Positions 7,171 through 13,559 of a stretch of DNA of 15,611 bases are shown one piece after another; positions within the stretch are counted from its first letter, which is position 1; each line of letters starts with the position of its first letter. A model generated the notes under the pieces. It searched no databases. It saw only the letters and a program-made list of their open reading frames with translations, and was not told the DNA's origin. The DNA comes from JAAFHS01 sp046049665 (GTDB taxonomy: Bacteria; Pseudomonadota; Alphaproteobacteria; Rhodobacterales; Rhodobacteraceae), in contig JBJOQW010000063.1 in NCBI GenBank assembly GCA_046049665.1, positions 1-15,611 on the forward strand, read 5' to 3'. The translations under genes and the position numbers were made by a program.

Positions 7171-7802
7171 ATGCGGAAGAAGCGCTGCGCCAGCCGTGGC
7201 ATCAGCGCGTGGAACTTCAGCGGCGCATCCGTCGCCGCAAGGCAGATGCAGTCCTGCCCCGCTTCCGCGATGGGCGTGTGATCCGTCTCTTCCGTTGCCA
7301 CGTCGACATCGCCCCGCCCAAAGCGGCGGTTGCCATCAAAGAAGGCCCCCTGCAGCACCAGCGTCAGCTCTGTGCCCTTGTGCCCATGGTCCGGCATTGC
7401 CTGCCCTGCCGGAATACGCAACAGCCGTGCTGATGCCTTGCCGTCCGTCTTCAGGATCGCCTGCTTGACACCCATCCCCAGCGATTGCCAGCGCAGGCCC
7501 CGCCCCATGTAATCGGCCAAAGGTGCCGGATAAATCTCGTCCGCCTGCAACGGTGCCCGCGCATTCGCCTGTGGCAGGCCATCCAGCCGCGCCATCATCC
7601 GATCAAGGCTGTCATCCGCCAGCGGTGCCGCCTCTTGCTCGTCCAGAACCGCCCCGCCCACGGCCTCGAACGCCCCAAGGCGCACGCGCGCATCTTCGGA
7701 CAGGCTGACATGCGCCGCCACCACAAGGTTGAACGCTTCGGGCAGGTTGCCCGCCGCGTAACCCATCAGCAGGTTGTCAGGAAGTGTGTGCCGGATCATC
7801 AT
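7167..7802 (-). CDS. chrR: ChrR-like cupin anti-sigma factor
   Basis: A 211-residue homologue of ChrR, the zinc-dependent anti-sigma factor that holds the ECF sigma factor RpoE inactive until singlet oxygen is sensed. The N-terminal anti-sigma domain (about 1-85) begins IRHTLPDNLLMGYAAG and has H5 and H31. The expected Cys positions in HxxxCxxC read S35 and A38 (HVSLSEDA), so two of the usual four zinc ligands are missing. The C-terminal cupin domain (about 105-200) keeps a complete metal set, H139, H141, E145 and H175, matching the R. sphaeroides sites with a two-residue offset. It starts 15 nt after rpoE and is surely co-transcribed with it. Two ATGs (7802 and 7799) are available; the first fits ChrR numbering. 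Either the protein binds sigma without the N-terminal zinc, or regulation is altered. Confidence 0.88.
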   Translation of the reverse strand: MMIRHTLPDNLLMGYAAGNLPEAFNLVVAAHVSLSEDARVRLGAFEAVGGAVLDEQEAAPLADDSLDRMMARLDGLPQANARAPLQADEIYPAPLADYMGRGLRWQSLGMGVKQAILKTDGKASARLLRIPAGQAMPDHGHKGTELTLVLQGAFFDGNRRFGRGDVDVATEETDHTPIAEAGQDCICLAATDAPLKFHALMPRLAQRFFRI

Positions 7803-7817
7803 CTGTTCTGCCGTGCC

Positions 7818-8390
7818 TTAGCTCATGTGGTGGCGCAAACGCTCTAACGCCAATCTGATGCGGGATTTGATCGTGCCCAGTGGTAATCCCGTTTCTTCCG
7901 CGATTTCCGAATGTGACAAATCGCCATAGTAGGCGCGTTCGATCAGTTTCCGCTGCTTTTCCGGCAATTGGGCAAGCGCTTCGCCCAGCCGCGTCGTTTC
8001 CTGCTGCATCTCCAGCGCCTCGGCCTGATCAGGTTCAGACTCTGGCCCCCAGGGCAGGTCTTCCGGCTCGGGCCTGCGCGATTTGCGCAAGGCGTCAATC
8101 CGGCGGTTCCGTGCAATCGTGAACACCCAGGTGCCCACCGATGCCCGTGCCGGATCAAACAGATGCGCCTTCTGCCACAGCGTTGCCATGACATCCTGTG
8201 CGCATTCCTCGGCCATCGTGTCACTTGCGCCCGACTTCATCAGAAAGCCTTTCACCCGTGGGGCAAAATGCCGAAACAGCGCCGCAAACGCCGCCCTGTC
8301 CTGATGATCGCGCACCCGCATCACAAGGGCTGCCCAATCCGTCTCTGTTGCGCTGCCTGTCAAAACCTTGCCATCCTGCGGGAAACACAC
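7818..8390 (-). CDS. rpoE: RNA polymerase ECF sigma factor RpoE (ChrR-controlled, ECF11-like)
   Basis: A 190-residue group 4 sigma factor if started at GTG 8390. Region 2 runs from about residue 34 to 103, with the core-binding block AEECAQDVMATLWQKAHLFDP and the -10-recognising TWVFTIARNRRIDALRK. Region 4 (about 132-187) ends in a helix-turn-helix, LSHSEIAEETGLPLGTIKSRI. The PEPEDLPWGPESEPDQA linker is typical of the singlet-oxygen RpoE of Rhodobacter sphaeroides. No ATG is available in frame near the N-terminus: GTG 8390 is one start, while TTG 8363 would place the conserved DW pair at residues 9-10 as recalled for R. sphaeroides RpoE. A TGATCC-type promoter lies upstream on the same strand, implying autoregulation, and the anti-sigma gene follows 15 nt downstream. 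Confidence 0.93.
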   Translation of the reverse strand: MCFPQDGKVLTGSATETDWAALVMRVRDHQDRAAFAALFRHFAPRVKGFLMKSGASDTMAEECAQDVMATLWQKAHLFDPARASVGTWVFTIARNRRIDALRKSRRPEPEDLPWGPESEPDQAEALEMQQETTRLGEALAQLPEKQRKLIERAYYGDLSHSEIAEETGLPLGTIKSRIRLALERLRHHMS

Positions 8391-8397
8391 ATCTTTT

Positions 8398-8422
8398 CCC
8401 GCGCAGCATAGGCATGCGCGGG
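8398..8422 (-). other. GC-rich hairpin in the rpoE leader
   Basis: CCCGCGCA (8398-8405) and TGCGCGGG (8415-8422) form an 8-bp perfect stem with a 9-nt loop. It lies in the predicted 5' untranslated region of rpoE, ending 7 nt before GTG 8390. Such a stem next to the start could restrict ribosome access or could mark that translation begins further in, at TTG 8363. Only the inverted repeat itself is observed. Confidence 0.5.
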
Positions 8423-8471
8423 CGGATGTGCACCCCCATTATGGCCGACTTTTCCATTCAGCATCGTGACA

Positions 8472-8501
8472 CATCTACGCAGCCCGAAACCAAGCGGATC
8501 A
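8472..8501 (-). promoter_or_regulatory. Predicted RpoE-type promoter for rpoE-chrR
   Basis: On the minus strand, TGATCC (8501-8496) is followed by an 18-nt spacer and TAGATG (8477-8472). TGATCC is the reported -35 element of RpoE/ChrR-group (ECF11) promoters in R. sphaeroides, with a -10 starting TA about 18 nt later. Transcription would start near 8465 and give a leader of about 75 nt to GTG 8390. The identical arrangement on the other strand strengthens the call. Confidence 0.75.
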
Positions 8502-8526
8502 CTGCCGATCAGAAAATTATGCCTTC

Positions 8527-8544
8527 TGTCAAAAATTTCTGACA
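8527..8544. promoter_or_regulatory. 18-bp palindrome midway between the divergent promoters
   Basis: TGTCA-A-AAATTT-C-TGACA is a palindrome with only one mismatched pair (8532/8539). It lies in the 57 bp between the two TGATCC elements, which is a typical place for an operator serving both directions. No regulator can be assigned from the sequence. Confidence 0.4.
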
Positions 8545-8558
8545 AGGGTGCGTCAATT

Positions 8559-8588
8559 TGATCCACCATCCCGCGATTTGCGTATAAC
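8559..8588 (+). promoter_or_regulatory. Predicted RpoE-type promoter for the five-gene operon
   Basis: TGATCC (8559-8564), an 18-nt spacer, then TATAAC (8583-8588). This matches the RpoE/ChrR-group promoter form and mirrors the rpoE promoter on the opposite strand. The start codon of the first operon gene is at 8651, giving a leader of roughly 55 nt that contains the ribosome site AGGGAG. Confidence 0.78.
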
Positions 8589-8650
8589 CTGCAACCCACA
8601 GCGCGGCCTTGGCCCGCGCAAAACGAACAGCCGCAGGGAGACGATCGTAA

Positions 8651-9943
8651 ATGCCGTTTGAAACCGTGAATGCCGGGCCCCGGCGTATTGCCGTGATCGG
8701 CGGGGGCATTTCCGGCATGGCGGCCGCACATATGCTTGCCCCCTCTGCCTCTGTTGTCCTGTTCGAGGCGGAAGGCCGCCTTGGTGGCCACGCCCGCACC
8801 GTGCTGGCCGGTAAACGCGGCGATCAGCCCGTTGATACCGGCTTTATCGTGTTCAACCGCGTCAACTATCCCCATCTGGTCAAACTGTTCGAAGACCTGC
8901 AAGTGCCCATCGCCGACAGTTCGATGACCTTTGGCGCATCCCTGCGCGGCGGAAAGATGGAATATGCACTGGCCAGCCTGAACGCCTTGTTTGCCACCCG
9001 CACCAACATCGCCAACCCGCGTTTTTACCGCATGCTGCGCGACATCCTGCATTTCAACAAACACGCCGAGGCCGCCGCGACCGACCCCAACCTGACCATT
9101 GGCGATCTGCTGGATAATCTGGGCACCGGCACCTATTTCCGCGATTACTACATCACGCCGCTGTCCGGGGCCATCTGGTCAACGCCCGTGCAGGGCATCC
9201 TTGATTTCCCCGCCCAGGCCCTGATCCGGTTCTTCAAGAACCATGCCTTGCTCAGCGTTTACGGCCAGCATCAATGGTACACCGTCAATGGCGGCAGCAT
9301 CGAATATGTCAGCCGCATGCAAGCCTCTCTTGTTCAGCACGGCGTTGATCTGCGCCTTGGAGCAGCCGTCCAAGGCATCAAGCGTGTGCCCGGCGGCGTC
9401 ATGGTGCGCGCAAATGGGGCCGAATGGGACATGTTTGATGAGGTGATCCTTGCCACCCATTCCGACGTGTCCTTGCGCCTTCTGTCAGATGCGTCACCTG
9501 CCGAACGGCAGGCCCTGTCCGCCGTGCGCTACCAACCGAACGAAGCCGTCCTGCACGCCGACACGAACCTTATGCCCAAACACCGGTCCTGCTGGGCGTC
9601 TTGGGTGTATTGCGAACCCGCCGGGCCAAAGCCTGACCGCATTGATCTGACCTACTGGATGAACTCGCTGCAGCCCATCCCGCAGGATGACCCGCTGTTT
9701 GTCACGCTCAACAGCGCCCAACCCATCCGGCAAGAGCTGATCCACGACACTGTCACCTTCCACCACCCCGTGTTCGACCTTGCAGCCCTCGCCGCGCAAT
9801 CCACCATCCGCGCGATGAACGGCACGCAGAACACATGGTTTTGCGGCGCGTGGATGCGCAACGGCTTTCACGAAGACGGCTTCCAGTCAGCCGTTGACGT
9901 GGTCGAGGCGATGGACCGCCAAAAGGTGCAAGCCGCCGCATGA
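8651..9943 (+). CDS. FAD/NAD(P)-dependent oxidoreductase (RSP_1091 type)
   Basis: A 430-residue flavoprotein. The N-terminal Rossmann fold has RRIAVIGGGISG (11-22) with dinucleotide glycines G17-G-G-x-x-G22, the ribose-binding acidic residue E39, and the second FAD motif GRLGGHART (42-50). The C-terminal FCGAWMRNGFHEDGF block (about 400-414) completes FAD binding. It belongs to the COG2907 amine-oxidase-like group. In R. sphaeroides the corresponding gene beside rpoE is RSP_1091, a direct RpoE target reported to be needed for making furan fatty acids from methylated membrane lipids (named ufaD, from memory). No signal peptide is seen. A good ribosome site (AGGGAG) lies before ATG 8651, and the promoter above is of RpoE type. 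Its stop overlaps the next start by 4 bp. Substrate in this organism is inferred, not shown. Confidence 0.9.
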   Translation: MPFETVNAGPRRIAVIGGGISGMAAAHMLAPSASVVLFEAEGRLGGHARTVLAGKRGDQPVDTGFIVFNRVNYPHLVKLFEDLQVPIADSSMTFGASLRGGKMEYALASLNALFATRTNIANPRFYRMLRDILHFNKHAEAAATDPNLTIGDLLDNLGTGTYFRDYYITPLSGAIWSTPVQGILDFPAQALIRFFKNHALLSVYGQHQWYTVNGGSIEYVSRMQASLVQHGVDLRLGAAVQGIKRVPGGVMVRANGAEWDMFDEVILATHSDVSLRLLSDASPAERQALSAVRYQPNEAVLHADTNLMPKHRSCWASWVYCEPAGPKPDRIDLTYWMNSLQPIPQDDPLFVTLNSAQPIRQELIHDTVTFHHPVFDLAALAAQSTIRAMNGTQNTWFCGAWMRNGFHEDGFQSAVDVVEAMDRQKVQAAA

Positions 9944-10686
9944 CCCAGGTCGAACACATCCGGGGCGAAACCTACCATGGCCGCAAAGGGGCCGTGACCA
10001 ACAGCTTTCGCTATGGTGTGGACTATGTGCTGCTTGATCCCGAAACCGCCCGTGGCCCGCGCCTGTTCAGCCGCAACCGCGCCAACCTGACCTCGCTGCA
10101 TGACCGTGATCATGGCGGTGTGCCGGGGCAGGGTCAGGGTGTGGCATGGGTGCGCCGGGTGCTCGCCGACCATCAGCTTGCGGCCAGCCGCGTTCAGCTG
10201 CTGGCGCAACCCCGCGTGCTGGGGCATGTGTTCAACCCCGTGTCCTTTTGGCTGTGCTGGTCAGGTGCTGACCTGACCGCCGTGATTGCCGAGGTCACGA
10301 ATACCTATGGCGAACGTCACAGCTACCTCTGCGCCCATCCGCACGGTGCGCCCATTCAGCCCGCAGATACGCTGCAGGCCACCAAGATTTTTTACGTCTC
10401 GCCCTTCCAGCCGGTCACCGGGCGCTATGACTTCCGCTTTGATATCCGCCCTGACCGCATCGGCATCTGGATTGATTACACGTCCGACAAGGGCGGCGTA
10501 TTCACCAACCTGATCGGCCCGCGCGTGGCCCTGACAAACGCAGGCATTATCTGGGCAAGCCTGCGCCGCCCCTTCGGGTCGCGCCGCGTGCTGGCGCTGA
10601 TCCATTGGCAGGCACTGAAGCTGGCCATCAAGGGCGCAAAGTTCCGCACGCGCCCCACGCCGCCCGTGGATGAGGTGACGCGGTGA
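9940..10686 (+). CDS. DUF1365 domain-containing protein (RSP_1090 type)
   Basis: A 248-residue cytoplasmic protein of unknown activity. The family blocks are clear: TYHGRKGAVTNSFRYGVDYVLLD (11-33), GHVFNPVSFWLCW (95-107), EVTNTYGERHSY (118-129) and FYVSPFQPVTGRYDF further on. DUF1365 proteins are usually encoded beside a COG2907 flavoprotein and often beside a cyclopropane-fatty-acid synthase, which points to membrane-lipid modification. Its ATG lies inside the stop of the flavoprotein gene (ATGA) and its own TGA overlaps the GTG of the transporter gene, so it is translationally coupled on both sides. In R. sphaeroides the equivalent, RSP_1090, is part of the RpoE regulon. Confidence 0.9.
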   Translation: MTQVEHIRGETYHGRKGAVTNSFRYGVDYVLLDPETARGPRLFSRNRANLTSLHDRDHGGVPGQGQGVAWVRRVLADHQLAASRVQLLAQPRVLGHVFNPVSFWLCWSGADLTAVIAEVTNTYGERHSYLCAHPHGAPIQPADTLQATKIFYVSPFQPVTGRYDFRFDIRPDRIGIWIDYTSDKGGVFTNLIGPRVALTNAGIIWASLRRPFGSRRVLALIHWQALKLAIKGAKFRTRPTPPVDEVTR

Positions 10687-11942
10687 CAACGGCACCGCCC
10701 CTGCAGAGCGGCGGGCTGTCGCAATGGTCGCTCTTTGCTGCGCTGATCGCGGCTGCGGGCCTGCCCATCTATATCCACGCGCCCACCGTTTACGCCGAAA
10801 GCTATGGCATCGGTCTGGGCGTGCTTGGCGTAACGCTGGCTGCTCTGCGCGTGATTGATGTGGTGCAGGACCCCCTGCTGGGCTGGTTTGCCGAAACCCG
10901 CCGTGCCACACGCGGGTTCTGGGTGGCCATTGCCGCCGCGGTCATGGCGCTGGCCATGCTGGGCCTCTTTGCCATAACCCCACCTTTTTCGCCGCTTTTG
11001 TGGTTCGCCCTGACGCTGACCTTGCTGTTTTCCGGCTTTTCCTTCCTGACCATCTGCTTTTATGCCGAAGGCGTCGGCCGCGCCGCCCGTATGGGCCCCG
11101 CTGGCCATCTGCGCCTTGCCGGCTGGCGCGAAAGCGGTGCCTTGATCGGCATTACCCTTGCCTCTGTCGCCCCCGTCGCCCTTGGCAGCCTCACGGACCA
11201 ACCCTATGCCGCCATCGCCTATGCTTTCTGCGCGCTGGCTGTCATCGCCACCCTTGCCATGCGCCACGAATGGGGCCGCGCCACCGCCCTGCCCCCTGAT
11301 ACCTCCGCCTTCGCCACCTTCCGCCCCGCCCTGGCAGACCCCCTCGCCCGCCGCCTGCTGATCATTGCCCTTCTGAACGCCAGCCCCGTCGCCGTTTCCT
11401 CCACCCTCTTTCTGTTCTTCGTCAGCCAGGCCCTTGCTGCCCCCGATGCCGCAGGCCCCCTGCTACTGCTGTTCTTCCTTGCCGCCGCCGTCTCTACCCC
11501 CCTCTGGTCCCGTGCCGCCCAGACCCATGGCGCCAAGCCCAGCCTCATGGCCGCCATGATCCTTGCCATTGCCGCCTTCGTCTGGGCAGGCTTTCTTGGC
11601 CCCGGTGATGCCCTGCCCTTCGCCCTGATCTGCGCCGCCTCCGGTGCCGCCCTTGGCGCCGACATGACCCTGCTTCCCGCCATCTTTGCCCGCCGCATGG
11701 CCGCCATCGGCCAAGGGGGTGAGGCATCGGCCTTTGGCCTGTGGTCCTTTGTCTCCAAACTCTCGCTCGCCATTGCCGCCGCTACCCTGCTGCCTGCCCT
11801 GCAATCCGCAGGCTTTTCCGCCACCGCACCCAGCCCCCCCGCCGCCCTTGCCCTGCTGACCGCCCTTTACGCCTTTCTCCCCTGCGCCCTGAAACTTGCC
11901 GCCATCACCCTTTTGGCCCGCACCCATATCCCCGAGGCCTGA
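10683..11942 (+). CDS. Major facilitator superfamily transporter (RSP_1089 type)
   Basis: A 419-residue integral membrane protein with about 12 hydrophobic segments spread over its whole length, for example SLFAALIAAAGLPIYI near the start and ALLTALYAFLPCALKLAA near the end. RVIDVVQDPLLGWFAETRR in the first cytoplasmic loop resembles the D-P-x-x-G loop of the MFS_2 (sugar:cation symporter-like) group. Translation starts at GTG 10683, overlapping the DUF1365 stop (GTGA); no ATG is available nearby, and the coupling supports this start. The equivalent R. sphaeroides gene (RSP_1089) lies in the same place. Substrate is unknown; export or flipping of a lipid-related compound is a guess from context. 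Confidence 0.88.
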   Translation: MTTAPPLQSGGLSQWSLFAALIAAAGLPIYIHAPTVYAESYGIGLGVLGVTLAALRVIDVVQDPLLGWFAETRRATRGFWVAIAAAVMALAMLGLFAITPPFSPLLWFALTLTLLFSGFSFLTICFYAEGVGRAARMGPAGHLRLAGWRESGALIGITLASVAPVALGSLTDQPYAAIAYAFCALAVIATLAMRHEWGRATALPPDTSAFATFRPALADPLARRLLIIALLNASPVAVSSTLFLFFVSQALAAPDAAGPLLLLFFLAAAVSTPLWSRAAQTHGAKPSLMAAMILAIAAFVWAGFLGPGDALPFALICAASGAALGADMTLLPAIFARRMAAIGQGGEASAFGLWSFVSKLSLAIAAATLLPALQSAGFSATAPSPPAALALLTALYAFLPCALKLAAITLLARTHIPEA

Positions 11943-11947
11943 TCGCC

Positions 11948-12505
11948 ATGATGACCACCCTTCTGACCATCGCCCTGCTAGCGGCCCTCGCCCTGCCCAT
12001 CCTGCGCCGCCACTTCTTTGGCTTTCAGGCCCAGACCCCCGCCGACCTTGCCGCCACCGGCCCCAAGTTCGACCTGCGCCATCACCTGTCCGGCCCCATC
12101 ATCTGCGAAGGCATCATCTACGGCCCCACTGGCCGCGTCACCTCGCGCTTTGTCGCCGATATGGTTGGCACATGGGATGGCAACACCGGCACCCTGCGCG
12201 AACGCTTTCACTATGACAGCGGCACCGTGCAAGACCGCGTCTGGACCCTGCACCTGTCGCCCGACGGTGCCATCCGCGCCGAAGCCCCCGATGTTGTGGG
12301 CACCGGCACCGGTCAGGCCGCAGGCTCTGCCGTCATGATGAATTACAACATCAAACTCACACCCGAGGCTGGCGGCCACGTCCTTGCCGTGACAGACTGG
12401 ATGTATCTGATGGAAAACGGCACCATCATGAACCGCAGCCAGTTCTCCAAATTCGGCATCACCGTGGCCGAACTCGTCGCCACCCTCCGAAAGGTTCCCG
12501 CATGA
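11948..12505 (+). CDS. DUF3833 family protein (RSP_1088 type)
   Basis: A 185-residue protein, probably membrane-anchored or exported. The first 18 residues are hydrophobic (TLLTIALLAALALPIL) but lack a lipobox cysteine, which many DUF3833 proteins have. The body carries the lipocalin-like pattern of the family: GPTGRVTSRFVADMVGTWDG, TLHLSPDG, AVTDWMYLMENGTIMNRSQFSKFGITVAEL. The frame is open upstream to 11741 inside the transporter gene; ATG 11948 (or 11951), 5 nt after the transporter stop, gives the sensible N-terminus. Its TGA overlaps the next ATG. It fits an envelope-lipid function, but no activity is established. Confidence 0.87.
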   Translation: MMTTLLTIALLAALALPILRRHFFGFQAQTPADLAATGPKFDLRHHLSGPIICEGIIYGPTGRVTSRFVADMVGTWDGNTGTLRERFHYDSGTVQDRVWTLHLSPDGAIRAEAPDVVGTGTGQAAGSAVMMNYNIKLTPEAGGHVLAVTDWMYLMENGTIMNRSQFSKFGITVAELVATLRKVPA

Positions 12506-13239
12506 GAGACTGGACAGGTAAACGCTACTGGCTGGTGGGCGCATCCGAAGGCCTGGGCCTCGCCCTTGCCCAGATCATGAGCCGCGCCGGCGTGGACCTG
12601 ATCCTGTCGGCCCGCAACGAAGACAAACTGGCCGAGGCGGTCTCCACCCTCGCCCGCCCCGCCCGCATCCTGCCCTGCGATGTGGCCGATACCGCCTCCG
12701 TGCGCGCCGCCGCCGCCCAGCTGGGCCCGATTGACGGCGTGGTGTTTCTGGCAGGCGTCTACTGGCCCACCACCGCGCAAGCCTGGGATGCCGAGGCGGT
12801 CGAGACGATGTGCAACATCAACCTCACCGGCTGCGCCCGCGCCATTGGCGCGGTGATGCCGGGGCTGGTGGCACAGGGGCACGGGCATGTGGTCATCACC
12901 GGTTCCCTGTCGGGCTTTCGCGGCCTGCCGGGGGCGATAGGCTATGCCGCGTCCAAGGCAGGCACGATGTCACTGGCGGAAAGCATGTACGCCGACCTGC
13001 GCGGCGGGCCCATCACCGTGCAACTGGCCAACCCCGGCTTCATCCGCACGCGGCTGACCGACAAGAACGATTTCACCATGCCCTTCATCATGGAACCCGA
13101 GACGGCGGCCCGCGCCATGTGGGAACACATGAACACCGACGCCTTCAAAACCAGCTTCCCCACGCTCTTCAGCCTGTTCTTCCGCCTCGGCCAGTTCCTG
13201 CCCGACTGGGCCTACTACCGCCTCTTCGCCCCCAAGTAG
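12502..13239 (+). CDS. Short-chain dehydrogenase/reductase (RSP_1087 type)
   Basis: A 245-residue classical SDR, NAD(P)(H)-dependent. The cofactor loop reads VGASEGLG (12-19), with R38 in LSARNEDKL suggesting NADP preference. The catalytic set is S135 (ITGSLSGF), Y148 and K152 (GYAASKAG), with N106 upstream in CNINLTG. The usual NNAG motif is replaced by FLAGVY around A84-G85. This is the last gene of the RpoE-type operon; its ATG overlaps the DUF3833 stop by 4 bp. A hairpin starts right at its stop. In R. sphaeroides the equivalent is RSP_1087. The substrate is unknown; a lipid-derived carbonyl or alcohol would suit the context. Confidence 0.9.
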   Translation: MRDWTGKRYWLVGASEGLGLALAQIMSRAGVDLILSARNEDKLAEAVSTLARPARILPCDVADTASVRAAAAQLGPIDGVVFLAGVYWPTTAQAWDAEAVETMCNINLTGCARAIGAVMPGLVAQGHGHVVITGSLSGFRGLPGAIGYAASKAGTMSLAESMYADLRGGPITVQLANPGFIRTRLTDKNDFTMPFIMEPETAARAMWEHMNTDAFKTSFPTLFSLFFRLGQFLPDWAYYRLFAPK

Positions 13240-13256
13240 GGTGCGCTACAGCGCAC
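13239..13256 (+). terminator. Hairpin at the end of the RpoE-type operon
   Basis: GGTGCGC-TACA-GCGCACC is a perfect 7-bp GC-rich stem with a 4-nt loop. It begins on the last base of the SDR stop codon. No T-run follows, so it is a weak candidate terminator or a 3'-end stabiliser. Confidence 0.5.
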
Positions 13257-13559
13257 CACCCCCACAGCTCCAATTAAACCCGCCAAGGCACTTCGCAGAT
13301 TTGGCCCGTGACAAATCTGCCCGCACCTGCCCCCCGCAGGGCAGGTGCGACAAGCGCACCCTCCGTGGCAGGCGCGGTCAGATTACACCCGTCAGGATTG
13401 CTGACAACCCCTTGGCCAAATCGTCGCCGATTTGACCAACGAAACCGATGGTCCTTCCACAGGAAGGCCCATCAGACGGTTTCGAGGCAAAGCCGCACCC
13501 CCCCAAAAGCCGTAAATTCCCCCTTGCCCGCGCACTCCGCCCCCGGCAATGCTGCCCAC
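13240..13559. other. Non-coding spacer with a series of stem-loops
   Basis: No convincing gene is seen in these 320 bp. Besides the hairpin at the operon end there are: GCAGATTTG/CAAATCTGC (13295-13303 with 13312-13320), an 11-bp stem CGCACCTGCCC/GGGCAGGTGCG (13322-13332 with 13339-13349), CAAATCG/CGATTTG (13417-13423 with 13428-13434), and a 45-nt branched-like hairpin at 13440-13484. The last has outer arms CGAAACCG/CGGTTTCG and inner arms ATGG-CCTTCC/GGAAGG-CCAT with loop ACA. The density suggests a structured RNA, a 3' end for the operon, or remnants of repeats. The frame of the next gene stays open through part of it, but the translation is unlike the protein that follows. Confidence 0.55.

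Noticed and set aside
11219..11824. Minus-strand open frame across the MFS gene
   Set aside because: It is a shadow of the transporter, whose frame shows clear membrane segments and overlapping-gene coupling.
11741..11947. Upstream in-frame extension of the DUF3833 gene
   Set aside because: It lies entirely inside the MFS transporter gene and encodes an Arg/Pro-rich shadow sequence; ATG 11948 starts a proper hydrophobic N-terminus.
13308..13559. Upstream in-frame extension of the Ala-rich protein gene
   Set aside because: The region is a string of hairpins, and the conserved-looking N-terminus starts at MDASEIKDS (13560).
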